Assembly (NCBI GenBank): GCA_017473435.1
Contig: JAFULG010000007.1
Location: forward strand, 1 to 64,000
DNA from: Clostridia bacterium
GTDB taxonomy: Bacteria; Bacillota; Clostridia; Oscillospirales; Acutalibacteraceae
Length of the DNA: 64,000 nucleotides
Direction of reading: 5' to 3'
The first letter of the stretch is position 1; the number at the start of each line of letters is the position of its first letter. The notes under the pieces were generated by a model. The model ran no database searches, had not been told where the DNA came from, and saw only the letters and a list, made by a program, of their open reading frames with translations. The translations under genes were made by a program, and so were the position numbers. Below are positions 1 to 7,335 of this stretch, one piece after another.

Positions 1-572
1 GGTAGATTGAGCTGTAGTAATGTAAATTTTTCCGTAGGGTAGAAGGTGATTTCCTTATATCTTTGGAGAAAACGAAAGCGGTGGAGCTTAAGCAAACGAA
101 GAGGCGGAAAAATTTACCGCCACTGCATCGTCAGCACAAACTTCGCTCATCGTTTTCCTTGCGGAAAAGCTCAACGCTCCGTTGTGCCTCCTCTTCCCCA
201 AAAAGCCTATCGGGCTTTTCGGGGACCCCTATATAATGGCACTCACCAAAGAGCGCTTTGCATCCTTTGCCGCTCCGGGCAAAGGATGTGCCTCCGCGGC
301 ATGAGCGGGACGGAGTTGAAAGAAACGACCGCGGAACAAAAGAAAACCTCAACAGAAAAGCCAAGGCTGTAGAACGTAAAAGTCACCGCCACGAAAAAAA
401 ACAAAAGCACAACGCCCAAGCCAAGGCTGTAGAACGTAACATCAACAACTCAGAAAAATAAAAGTACAACAAAAAAGCCGCCCATTGGGCGGCGCTACAA
501 TGTTCACACGATGTTGTGGCGAAGTCGTGAAACCACACAGGGCGTTCTCTGCACGAAGATTTCAATATATAA

Positions 573-606
573 ACACCGCCTTGTTTCCAAGACGGTGTAA
601 TGTTTA
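573..606 (-). terminator. possible terminator hairpin
   Basis: ACACCGCCTTG pairs with CAAGACGGTGT around a 4-base loop. Read on the minus strand it is followed by TTTATATATT, so it could end transcription of the hydrolase at 739-1713. A closely similar hairpin occurs at 52856-52881. Confidence 0.45.
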
Positions 607-614
607 CCTTTTTT

Positions 615-668
615 GCCCTCGCCGGGCAGGCATTCTTTCTTGTAAGAAAGAATAAAAGAACTTTTAGT
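615..668 (-). repeat. 3'-end palindromic element, copy 1
   Basis: Read on the minus strand this is AGTTCTTTT, a stem with arms ATTCTTTC and GAAAGAAT, then GCCTGCCCGGCGAGGGC. It lies just downstream of the minus-strand hydrolase stop codon, as all eight copies do relative to their upstream gene. Confidence 0.8.
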
Positions 669-738
669 GTTAACTGCAGTACGGAAAAGCTTTCAAACTT
701 AGCCTCTCGGTGTGCGTTTTTTTATAGCTCATTGAATA

Positions 739-1713
739 TTATTCTGTCATAGCGTCAAAAAAGCTTTCGAGATTGCTGAAATCGGGTCTTTCGCTAACGG
801 TTCTGATGAAATCGAGAATATCGTTGTAAACATTTTCTCGGTCATCTTCGTTAAGAATTTCGTGCCTGTCACCGGGATAGAGGATAACCTTCGGCTCGTG
901 ACCTGCATCTTCAAGGTTGTCACATACATTGATTACACCCTTGCCGTTGAAGCCGATGGGATCCTTTGCACCTGAAATAAGGAGAATGGGGAGTGTGGGG
1001 GGAATGAGATAAGCCCATTCGTCGGTGCAGGCTGAGTTAGCAAGAGAGATAAGGTCCCTTATGCCGCCGAGTTTAAGAGCGGCACCGCAGAGGGGGTCGG
1101 CAATGTAGGCGTCAACGTTCTTTTCGTTTCTGCTGAGCCAGTCCTTGTTTGTGCGTGCATCCTTTACAAAAAGGGTGCTGAACTTATCAAGAATAGCATT
1201 TGAAGCCTGAGCACGGGGACCCATTTTTTTACAAAGGAACTTGATGGGCTCTTCAAGCACAACTGCCGCAGAAGGAAGCTCGCCCGTGCCGCAGAGGATG
1301 AGAGCGGAAAGCTCGTTCCAGAAGGCTGTTGCATAAACTCTTGCGCAGAATGATCCCATGCTGTGACCGAAAAGGTAGTAGGGGAGGTCGGGGTAACGTT
1401 TATGCATAATTGAGTAAAGAATATGCATATCGTCGATCATTCTCTTGTCGCCGTCCTCTTCTGCAAAAAAGCCGAGGTCGTCAAGGCTGTCAACGCTCTT
1501 TCCGTGACCGAGATGGTCGTTACCGCATACTACGTAGCCTTCGCTTGCAAGGAAGCGTGCAAATTCATCGTAGCGCTCAATGTACTCACTTACACCGTGG
1601 GCAATCTGAAAAACGCCCTTATATTCCTTTTCATCATCCTGCCAGATACAGCAATGGATTTTGTTAACCGCTGTTGAGGAGATGAAGTATGCATCTTTTT
1701 TGATTATAGCCAT
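739..1713 (-). CDS. alpha/beta hydrolase (lysophospholipase / monoacylglycerol lipase-like)
   Basis: This 324-residue protein has the serine aminopeptidase (Hydrolase_4) type alpha/beta-hydrolase fold. The nucleophile elbow GHSMG is at residues 116-120 (Ser118). Likely acid and base are Asp251 (GAKDP) and His284 (GDRHE). The family cleaves ester bonds of monoacylglycerols or lysophospholipids, but the substrate cannot be read from sequence. It has no signal peptide, so it should be cytosolic. The start is well supported: an AAAGGAGGA ribosome binding site precedes the ATG, and a TTGATT-17-TATACT promoter lies about 40 bases upstream. It is monocistronic and diverges from the gene at 1910. Confidence 0.85.
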   Translation of the reverse strand: MAIIKKDAYFISSTAVNKIHCCIWQDDEKEYKGVFQIAHGVSEYIERYDEFARFLASEGYVVCGNDHLGHGKSVDSLDDLGFFAEEDGDKRMIDDMHILYSIMHKRYPDLPYYLFGHSMGSFCARVYATAFWNELSALILCGTGELPSAAVVLEEPIKFLCKKMGPRAQASNAILDKFSTLFVKDARTNKDWLSRNEKNVDAYIADPLCGAALKLGGIRDLISLANSACTDEWAYLIPPTLPILLISGAKDPIGFNGKGVINVCDNLEDAGHEPKVILYPGDRHEILNEDDRENVYNDILDFIRTVSERPDFSNLESFFDAMTE

Positions 1714-1749
1714 AAAAAGTCCTCCTTTGACTTGTAAGTGTTCTCTTAC

Positions 1750-1778
1750 AGTATAATATATAAAGAGAAAATAATCAA
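1750..1778 (-). promoter_or_regulatory. sigma-A type promoter
   Basis: Minus-strand TTGATT (1778-1773) and TATACT (1755-1750) are separated by 17 bases, upstream of the hydrolase gene. Confidence 0.65.
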
Positions 1779-1817
1779 CAAAATTTATTTAATTTTTAAG
1801 TAGTTAAATTAAGATGG

Positions 1818-1846
1818 TTTACAATTTAAGGAAAATGAGGTATAAT
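1818..1846 (+). promoter_or_regulatory. sigma-A type promoter
   Basis: TTTACA-17-TATAAT lies about 64 bases upstream of the DUF5685 gene. The leader in between contains a weak hairpin around 1864-1890. Confidence 0.65.
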
Positions 1847-1909
1847 TATAAGCAATTATATTCGCAGGGAACGACGTTCTGTCGCTGTGCGATATTTTGA
1901 GGTTTACAG

Positions 1910-2785
1910 ATGTTTGGTTATATAAAATGTGACAAGCCTGAAATGAAGGTTAAGGAATATGAGGCATACAGGGGGCTTTACTGCTCACTTTGTAAGGCGA
2001 TGAAAAAGCACTTCGGTGTGCTTTCAAGTCTTACCCTCAGCTATGATATTGCTTTTATTGTGCTTGTGCGACTTTCCTTCAGCTCAGTGGTTCCTGATTT
2101 CAAGGGTGGACGCTGTCCCTATAATCCTGCAAAAAAGTGTAATTTCTGTACTAACGGCGATGAAGAATTCAGATATGCCGCCGCAGTTTCAATGATGATG
2201 CTATACCATAAGATAAAGGATAATATAGCAGACAGCTCATTTTTTAAAAGGCTTGTTATGTATCTGATTCTGCCCTATGCCTTTTTTAAAAAACGAAAAG
2301 CTGAAAAAATGTATCCCGAGGTGGGAGCTTTCATATCAGAGGCTATGGTGAGGCAGGCTGAAAAAGAAAGGTCAGCTACAGCTTATCCTGATGAAGCGTC
2401 ACATGAAAGTGCAGATGCTCTGGGAAAAATTCTTGCTTACGGTAAGGATGATGAAGGCGGCAATATTTACCGCTTCGGCTACGGCGTTGGCAAATGGGTA
2501 TATCTTTGCGATGCGGCGGACGACCTTGAAGCTGACCTTGAAACGGGCAGCTACAACGTTTTTGCTAATATGCTCGGTCTGAAAAAGGGCGATACTCCCG
2601 GTGAAAGTGATAAGGCTGCCATTGCGCGAAACTTAAATATGAGCTGTGCCTTTGCGACGGAGAGCTTTGAAAGCATAAAAGAAAAAACACTTATCCCTAT
2701 CGTTACGAATATTATCTATTCGGGTACGGAAAAGGTTATGAATAACATATTGAAAGGAAAAGATAAAAATGAAAGACCCCTATGA
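1910..2785 (+). CDS. DUF5685 family protein
   Basis: The 291-residue protein opens with a segment typical of DUF5685: a Gly-Tyr-rich start, YCSLCKAM with paired Cys near residue 26, and later a second Cys cluster (RCPYNPAKKC-x-x-C near residues 67-79). The Cys pairs suggest metal binding or redox chemistry, but the function is unknown. It is predominantly soluble with hydrophobic helices. The 3' end overlaps the following J-domain gene by 17 bases in another frame, implying translational coupling. An SD-like GAGG precedes the ATG. The family name comes from recognition of the N-terminus; no activity is inferred. Confidence 0.75.
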   Translation: MFGYIKCDKPEMKVKEYEAYRGLYCSLCKAMKKHFGVLSSLTLSYDIAFIVLVRLSFSSVVPDFKGGRCPYNPAKKCNFCTNGDEEFRYAAAVSMMMLYHKIKDNIADSSFFKRLVMYLILPYAFFKKRKAEKMYPEVGAFISEAMVRQAEKERSATAYPDEASHESADALGKILAYGKDDEGGNIYRFGYGVGKWVYLCDAADDLEADLETGSYNVFANMLGLKKGDTPGESDKAAIARNLNMSCAFATESFESIKEKTLIPIVTNIIYSGTEKVMNNILKGKDKNERPL

Positions 2786-3377
2786 GGTGCTCGGAGTTCC
2801 AAGAGGAGCTGACAGAGATAAGGTAAAGGCGGCTTACAGAGAGCTTGCAAAAAAATATCACCCCGACCAGTACGCGGGTACACCCCTTGATGATCTTGCA
2901 AACGAAAAAATGCAGGAAATCAACGAGGCTTACGATGCCATACTTTCGGGTAACACAAATTCTTCTTACCGTTCTTCCGGTTCGGGTTATGCCGTGAACG
3001 ATTATTCTGCCGTTGAAAATTGCATTAACCGCGGAGCCTATGACGAGGCAGAAAGAATACTTGAAGGTATGAGCGAAAGCATCCGTGATGCCCATTGGTA
3101 TTACCTGAAGGGAGAGCTTAATTACCGCAGAGGCTGGACTCAGCAGGCATACAGCTATTACTCAATGGCATATAATATGCAGCCGGGTAACCCTATTTAC
3201 AGAGATGCCTTTGAGCGTATCTCCCGTAACAGTAACGGCGGCTTCAGAACAGGACACACTCAGAGTCACGGTCACGGTTCGGCGGGAGCTTGTGACGGTT
3301 GTGATATCTGTACGGGTCTTATGTGTGCTGACTGCTGCTGTGAATGCTGTGGCGGAGACCTTATTCCCTGCTGTTGA
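2769..3377 (+). CDS. J-domain protein with Cys-rich tail
   Basis: The 202-residue protein begins with a J domain (about residues 1-65) with the HPD motif at 31-33, which stimulates DnaK ATPase in this family. The middle looks helical and TPR-like (about 80-145). The C-terminal 30 residues hold about a dozen Cys (CDGCDIC, CADCCCECC), unlike the classic DnaJ zinc finger. It is not a full DnaJ because the G/F and substrate-binding domains are missing. It overlaps the DUF5685 gene and sits 11 bases before a membrane-protein gene, so a shared complex is plausible. The start has an AAAGGAAAAG ribosome binding site inside the upstream gene. Confidence 0.8.
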   Translation: MKDPYEVLGVPRGADRDKVKAAYRELAKKYHPDQYAGTPLDDLANEKMQEINEAYDAILSGNTNSSYRSSGSGYAVNDYSAVENCINRGAYDEAERILEGMSESIRDAHWYYLKGELNYRRGWTQQAYSYYSMAYNMQPGNPIYRDAFERISRNSNGGFRTGHTQSHGHGSAGACDGCDICTGLMCADCCCECCGGDLIPCC

Positions 3378-3388
3378 GGTAAGCCGTA

Positions 3389-3952
3389 ATGAAGAAAATG
3401 TCAGTCAGTGCAAAAACCGCATTGGGCGCGATGATAACCGCCCTTTCCGTTGTGATTCTCATTCCCTCGGCGGTTCAGGTGTTTGTTTATACGCTCCCTG
3501 CCATGGCAGGTATGCTCACAATGCTTGCCGTTGTGGAAATTGATAAAAAGTGGGCAATCGGCTCTTATGTCGCAACCTCGCTTATTGGTCTCCTTTTTGT
3601 TGCAAACAAGGAGGCGGTGGTTTACTATGTTGCCTTTTTCGGCTATTATCCCGTTGTAAAGGCTCTGCTTGAAAGTAAGATGCCGCGAGTGGCGGAATAT
3701 ATATTGAAATTCCTTGTTTTCAATGTGTCGATTATTCTTTCGGGCGTTGTGCTTGTCAAGGTTTTCGGTATGCCCTACAATGATCTTTTGGGCATTGACG
3801 GAGAGAGCGCATTTTTTACAAAGTACGCTCTGCCTATTATGCTCGGTATGGGCAACGTGGTGTTTATTCTTTACGATGTGGCACTTACAAGGCTTCTTAC
3901 TGCCTATGTCCTTGTGTGGCAGAAGCGTTTCCGTAAGCTTTTTAAATTCTGA
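3389..3952 (+). CDS. polytopic membrane protein, possibly ECF S-component-like
   Basis: The 187-residue protein is mostly hydrophobic with about five to six membrane segments (for example near residues 10-40, 55-72, 105-125, 145-170) and a basic C-terminus. GAGGTAA precedes the ATG. Its opening (ALGAMITALSVVILI) resembles substrate-binding S components of ECF vitamin transporters, but I see no diagnostic substrate motif. It is the last gene of the DUF5685/J-domain operon and is followed by a terminator. Confidence 0.6.
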   Translation: MKKMSVSAKTALGAMITALSVVILIPSAVQVFVYTLPAMAGMLTMLAVVEIDKKWAIGSYVATSLIGLLFVANKEAVVYYVAFFGYYPVVKALLESKMPRVAEYILKFLVFNVSIILSGVVLVKVFGMPYNDLLGIDGESAFFTKYALPIMLGMGNVVFILYDVALTRLLTAYVLVWQKRFRKLFKF

Positions 3953-3962
3953 TAAAAAAAAG

Positions 3963-3996
3963 TCCGTAGCCTATTGACTTATGTGCTACGGAGTTT
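3963..3996. terminator. terminator overlapping the folT promoter
   Basis: TCCGTAGC (3963-3970) pairs with GCTACGGA (3985-3992), with an A-run before and TTTTAT after. The -35 box of the folT promoter lies in the loop, so terminator and promoter share DNA. Confidence 0.7.
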
Positions 3997-4002
3997 TATA
4001 AT
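3974..4002 (+). promoter_or_regulatory. folT sigma-A promoter
   Basis: TTGACT (3974-3979) and TATAAT (3997-4002) with 17-base spacing place the start site near 4009, just ahead of the THF riboswitch. Confidence 0.75.
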
Positions 4003-4014
4003 AAATAATAATTT

Positions 4015-4115
4015 GACAGAGTAGATTTGTGTGCGCTTTAGTGCCTCAGGGACGGGGAGTTGCCTTGAGGACGAAAAGATTTTTCTTGCGGTACACAAGT
4101 CGCATCCCGCTGTTA
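4015..4115 (+). ncRNA. THF (tetrahydrofolate) riboswitch
   Basis: The sequence matches the THF riboswitch consensus in order: AGAGTAGATTTGTGTGCGC, a TTTAGTGCC segment, GGGGAGTTGCC, GACGAAAAG, then GCGGTACACAAGTCGCATCCC and a closing CTGT that pairs with the opening ACAG. This class binds reduced folates and normally represses folate transport or synthesis genes. The downstream gene is a folate-type ECF component, which fits. I judge this from memory of the consensus, not a covariance-model search. Confidence 0.88.
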
Positions 4116-4134
4116 CAAAAGGATAAATATATTT

Positions 4135-4194
4135 GCTTCCTTTATTTTCAGCGAGAGCATATGCAGATGCACAAAAAGAAAGGAAGTATTTTTT
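4135..4194 (+). promoter_or_regulatory. riboswitch expression platform hiding the folT ribosome binding site
   Basis: GCTTCCTTT (4135-4143) is complementary to AAAGGAAGT (4179-4187). The second arm contains the Shine-Dalgarno sequence of folT and is followed by TATTTTTT directly before the ATG at 4195. The same hairpin could therefore block translation and act as an intrinsic terminator. Confidence 0.65.
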
Positions 4195-4737
4195 ATGAGT
4201 GAAAAAAAGCTTAATCAAGAAAAAATCTTCACCCTTTGCTGCCTCGGTGTTCTCATAGCAATGCAGGTTGTCCTTGCACGCTTTGCGGCAATACCTATAG
4301 GTGACATGATGAGATTTTCCACCTCCTTTATACCCGTTGTAATCGCGGCAAGGCGCTTCGGTGTTTTCGGCGGTATGGCGGTTTACGGTTTGGGCGACCT
4401 TGTGGGAGCAATAGCATTTCCCACAGGCGGTGCATTTTTCCCGGGCTATACTCTTACGGCTGCAATAGTGGGTCTTATCTTCGGGCTCTTTTTAAGACCC
4501 GTAAAGAGAGAGGAAACGGCAACGGAGCGTAACATTAAAATTGTGCTGTCGGTGTTCTGTACACAGCTTGTGGGCTCATTTTTAATGAACAGCTTCTGGC
4601 GAAGCTTTCAGACGGGCACGCCCTACGGTGCGGTGCTTATGACGAGGCTTCCGCAGTGTCTTGTTTCACTTGTGATACAGACGGTGTTTATGGTGCTGTT
4701 CCTTGATAAGATATGCAAGGTGATAAAAATCAAGTAA
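4195..4737 (+). CDS. folT: folate-type ECF transporter S component
   Basis: The 180-residue integral membrane protein has about five to six membrane segments and the S-component layout of ECF transporters. The N-terminal segment MQVVLARFAAIPIGDMMRFS and the following FGVFGGMAVYGLGDLVGA are typical of FolT. It binds folate at the membrane and needs a shared EcfA-EcfA'-EcfT energizing module, which is not in this window. The THF riboswitch upstream supports folate specificity independently. The gene is monocistronic and is followed by a palindromic 3' element. Confidence 0.88.
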   Translation: MSEKKLNQEKIFTLCCLGVLIAMQVVLARFAAIPIGDMMRFSTSFIPVVIAARRFGVFGGMAVYGLGDLVGAIAFPTGGAFFPGYTLTAAIVGLIFGLFLRPVKREETATERNIKIVLSVFCTQLVGSFLMNSFWRSFQTGTPYGAVLMTRLPQCLVSLVIQTVFMVLFLDKICKVIKIK

Positions 4738-4792
4738 AGTTCTTTTGTGTTACTTTTCTTTCAAGAAAAGTAACGCCCGACCGGCGAGGTCA
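4736..4792 (+). repeat. 3'-end palindromic element, copy 2
   Basis: It starts at the folT stop codon: AAAGTTCTTTTG, stem arms TTACTTTTC and GAAAAGTAA, then CGCCCGACCGGCGAGGTC. Same orientation as folT. Confidence 0.85.
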
Positions 4793-4839
4793 TTGGAAAA
4801 AGGAATCGACAAACTTGAATTTGTTAAAATAAATATGGT

Positions 4840-4972
4840 GGGGAGCGACGCCCTCGTCGCTCCGATTTTGTTTGTTGCTTTTTGCGGAGCGACGGGGGCG
4901 TCGCTCCCTACAAATGCCAATTTGTCTTAAACAACACAATTAAACCGGTCGCCCGATGGGCGACGCTACAAA
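4840..4972. repeat. cluster of GC-rich palindromes
   Basis: Three hairpins follow one another: GGAGCGACG/CGTCGCTCC at 4842-4863, a second with the same arms at 4886-4907 ending in CTACAAA, and GTCGCCC-gat-GGGCGAC at 4948-4964 followed by GCTACAA. The last resembles the palindrome at 477-493. No gene is visible in 4738-5026. Confidence 0.7.
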
Positions 4973-4987
4973 ACATATCAATAACAA

Positions 4988-5014
4988 ACAACCCACGGTT
5001 ATTCCGTGGGTTGT
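4988..5014. terminator. terminator downstream of proC
   Basis: ACAACCCACGG pairs with CCGTGGGTTGT around a 5-base loop. On the minus strand a T-rich stretch follows, so it should end the mscL-proC transcript. Confidence 0.7.
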
Positions 5015-5026
5015 ACTTGTATATGC

Positions 5027-5821
5027 TTATAATCTCTTATCCTTGTTATACGCCGCCTCAACAGCCGCTTCAACAGCCGCCTCAAAGCCCTTTTCCTGTA
5101 AGGCACAAACGCCCTCGATTGTTGTTCCGCCGGGTGAGCAGACCGCATCAACAAGCTTCCTCGGATGGTCGTCACTTTCAAGGATGAGCTTTGCACTACC
5201 GAGCACAGCCTGTGCCGCCGCCTCGAGTGCCTGTGCCTTTGTCATACCGTTTTTCACCGCCGCCATTGCAAGGGAGTCAATGAACATAAATGCAAAGGCG
5301 GGACTGCAGCCACCGATGGCGCTGTAAATTGAAAAGTTCTTTTCGGCAATCTCCATTCCTCTGCCGAAGGAGTCGCAGAACTCCTTCACATAAGACTTGT
5401 CGCTGTCTGTAGCCCTTTCGTTACCGCAGTAGGCGGAAATTGCCGCCTGAACCTTGGCGTTGATGTTGGGCATAATGCGGACAAGTCTCGGTGAATAGGG
5501 GAGAAGTGAAGAGATGAACTCAGTTGTTTTACCTGCCGCAATGGAAATGATAAGGGGGTCGTTTGCCTTTAATTCTTCACCGATTTTTCCTAAAAGGGAG
5601 GGGAAAACATCGGGCTTTACAGAGAGTACAACGGTGTCGCACTTTTCTGCAATTTCCTTTTCGCTTTCCGTGACAGTCAGAGAAAGCTCCTTTGCAAAGG
5701 TCTCTGCCTTTTCACGGCAGATATCGTAAACCGCAATGTCTTTAGTGTTGTATTTTCCGCTTGAAACAAGACCGCGAATTATAGCTGTTGCCATGTTTCC
5801 GCATCCGATAAAGCCAATCAT
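5027..5821 (-). CDS. proC: pyrroline-5-carboxylate reductase
   Basis: This 264-residue enzyme makes the last step of proline synthesis, reducing 1-pyrroline-5-carboxylate with NAD(P)H. The Rossmann motif GCGNMA is at the start (MIGFIGCGNMATAI), with the usual SVKP segment and a C-terminal SPGGTTIEG signature followed by an Ala-Glu-rich helix. I place the start at the ATG that overlaps the mscL stop codon as ATGA, not at the longer open frame. This indicates translational coupling in a two-gene operon. Confidence 0.93.
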   Translation of the reverse strand: MIGFIGCGNMATAIIRGLVSSGKYNTKDIAVYDICREKAETFAKELSLTVTESEKEIAEKCDTVVLSVKPDVFPSLLGKIGEELKANDPLIISIAAGKTTEFISSLLPYSPRLVRIMPNINAKVQAAISAYCGNERATDSDKSYVKEFCDSFGRGMEIAEKNFSIYSAIGGCSPAFAFMFIDSLAMAAVKNGMTKAQALEAAAQAVLGSAKLILESDDHPRKLVDAVCSPGGTTIEGVCALQEKGFEAAVEAAVEAAYNKDKRL

Positions 5822-6300
5822 TCTGCATTTTCCTCCTCGGGAAGGTCTGAGGTGCAGTTGGGGCACTTAACGGCATCAATAGCAATTTCACTCTTACAGA
5901 AGGGGCAGACCTTTGTTGTGGGCTCTGCGGGTGCTTCCTCTTCCTTCTTTTTGCCGATTTCACTTACCTTGTTGATGCCCTTTACAAGCAGGAAGATGAC
6001 CGTTGCCATAATGAGGAAGTTGATAACGGCTGTAATGAAGGAGCCGTAGTTGAGGGTTGCGTAGCCTGCTTTCTTTGCTGCTTCAGCGGTAGCAAAGGTT
6101 ACTTCATCCGTAGTAAGGAGAATGAACTTATCAGCAAAGTTGATGCCCTTTGTTGCAAGTGAGATTACGGGTGAAACGATGTCATTTACAAGTGAGTTGA
6201 CGATAGCCTGAAAGGCGCCGCCGATGATAACGCCGACTGCAAGGTCAATTACGTTGCCGCGCATAATGAATTTTTTGAATTCTTCTAAAAATGCTTTCAT
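5818..6300 (-). CDS. mscL: large-conductance mechanosensitive channel with C-terminal zinc ribbon
   Basis: Residues 1-115 are MscL: cytoplasmic N-terminal helix (FKKFIMRGNVIDLAVGVIIG), TM1, periplasmic-type loop, and TM2 near 87-107. The channel releases solutes when membrane tension rises. After an acidic linker, residues 130-150 form a zinc ribbon with Cys132, 135, 146 and 149 (CPFC...CPNC), replacing the short helical bundle that ends most MscL proteins. GGAGG lies 8 bases before the ATG. Coupled to proC by an ATGA overlap; proline being an osmolyte makes an osmotic theme possible, but that is inference. Confidence 0.92.
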   Translation of the reverse strand: MKAFLEEFKKFIMRGNVIDLAVGVIIGGAFQAIVNSLVNDIVSPVISLATKGINFADKFILLTTDEVTFATAEAAKKAGYATLNYGSFITAVINFLIMATVIFLLVKGINKVSEIGKKKEEEAPAEPTTKVCPFCKSEIAIDAVKCPNCTSDLPEEENAE

Positions 6301-6370
6301 TTTAAATTCCTCCGTTTTAGTTTAATAGTGTTGAAGATAGTTTAGCATAATTTTTTGTAAAAATAAAGGG

Positions 6371-7243
6371 TTAAACACCGCTGAAATCAAAATCGGGAAT
6401 AAAATTTTCACTAGCTGATGCATAATCCTGAGTGAAGATTGTGGTAAAGCCCATTTCCTCGGCAGCTGAAACAACCTTTTCATATTCCCTCGGAGTGATT
6501 TTTCGTCTCAGCTCCTTATATTTATCAGCTTCTCCGCAGGGGGTATACTGACTCATAAGGCTTATAATTGTATCCGTGCCGAGATTGTCTTTTATCCATT
6601 CGAGAATTTTAATTGATTGGTTGGTGTTCTGCGGCAGAATCAGATGGCGGACAATCATACCCCTATGCATTATGCCGTTTCCGTCAAAAATATTTTCGGG
6701 ACATTGCCTTTTCATTTCGGTAAGAGCCTTCGTGGCAAAGTCGAAATAATCTGCCGCATCGCTGTATTTTTCCGAGCGGTCAGAGCTTATATATTTAAGG
6801 TCGGGCAGATAAATGTCAACGAGCCCCTCAAGGCTTTTAAGGGTGCTTACTCTTTCATAGCCCGAGGAGTTGTAAACCACGGGGATGCCGGGCTTAGCTT
6901 CAAGAAGGACATTTCTTATTTTATGAGCGTAGTGGGTGGGGTTTACAAGGTTTATGTTGTGAACACCCTTGCTTTCAAGCTCGTTGAAAATTTCCTTCAG
7001 CCTGTCCGCAGTTATTTCTTTACCTTTTGCTTTGTGGCTTATTTCAAAGTTCTGGCAGTATATACAGCCAAGGTTACAGCCCGAAAAAAATATAGTTCCG
7101 CTTCCTTTTGTGCCGCTTACGGGCGGCTCTTCCCAAAGGTGAACCGATGCTCTTGCAAGGAGTATTTCATCGGGAACACCGCAACGACCTTTTTCTTTTG
7201 TTCGGTCAACATTGCACCCTCTAGGGCAGAGGTTACATTTCAT
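6371..7243 (-). CDS. radical SAM protein, PflX / pyruvate formate-lyase-activase-like
   Basis: The 290-residue protein carries the radical SAM cluster motif CxxxCxxC at Cys56, 60 and 63 (CNLGCIYC). Before it lies a second set of Cys (Cys3, 6, 10, 21; CNLCPRGC) typical of the COG1313 (PflX) group. The family cleaves S-adenosylmethionine reductively and is thought to activate a partner enzyme, but no target is established and no glycyl-radical enzyme is nearby. It is monocistronic and divergent from coaX. Confidence 0.85.
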   Translation of the reverse strand: MKCNLCPRGCNVDRTKEKGRCGVPDEILLARASVHLWEEPPVSGTKGSGTIFFSGCNLGCIYCQNFEISHKAKGKEITADRLKEIFNELESKGVHNINLVNPTHYAHKIRNVLLEAKPGIPVVYNSSGYERVSTLKSLEGLVDIYLPDLKYISSDRSEKYSDAADYFDFATKALTEMKRQCPENIFDGNGIMHRGMIVRHLILPQNTNQSIKILEWIKDNLGTDTIISLMSQYTPCGEADKYKELRRKITPREYEKVVSAAEEMGFTTIFTQDYASASENFIPDFDFSGV

Positions 7244-7282
7244 TTAATCACATCCTGTCAGGATATATTGTATCACACGCGA

Positions 7283-7311
7283 TTGACTTTTTCCATAGGG
7301 TGATATATACT
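7283..7311 (+). promoter_or_regulatory. coaX promoter
   Basis: TTGACT-17-TATACT, 24 bases upstream of the coaX start; AAAGGAGGGG follows as ribosome binding site. Confidence 0.7.
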
Positions 7312-7335
7312 TTTTAACAAAGGAGGGGTATTATT

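Larger units (their letters stand above)
1..738. other. gene-free region with short repeats
   Basis: I find no convincing coding sequence here. The longest open frames are rich in Arg, Lys and Ser, overlap each other on both strands, lack a clear ribosome binding site and match no family I know. The stretch holds a direct repeat (CCAAGGCTGTAGAACGTAA at about 361 and 421, 60 bases apart), a palindrome GCCGCCCATTGGGCGGC at 477-493 followed by GCTACAA, a hairpin at 573-598, and a reverse-oriented copy of the window-wide palindromic element at 615-668. Confidence 0.6.

Noticed and set aside
360..440. Two copies of a 19-base repeat 60 bases apart, considered as a CRISPR start
   Set aside because: Only two copies, no regular array and no cas genes in the window.
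46..461. Several overlapping open frames of 67-108 codons in the first 500 bases
   Set aside because: They overlap on both strands, lack ribosome binding sites, have a biased Arg/Lys/Ser content and cover repeat sequence, so I do not call genes.
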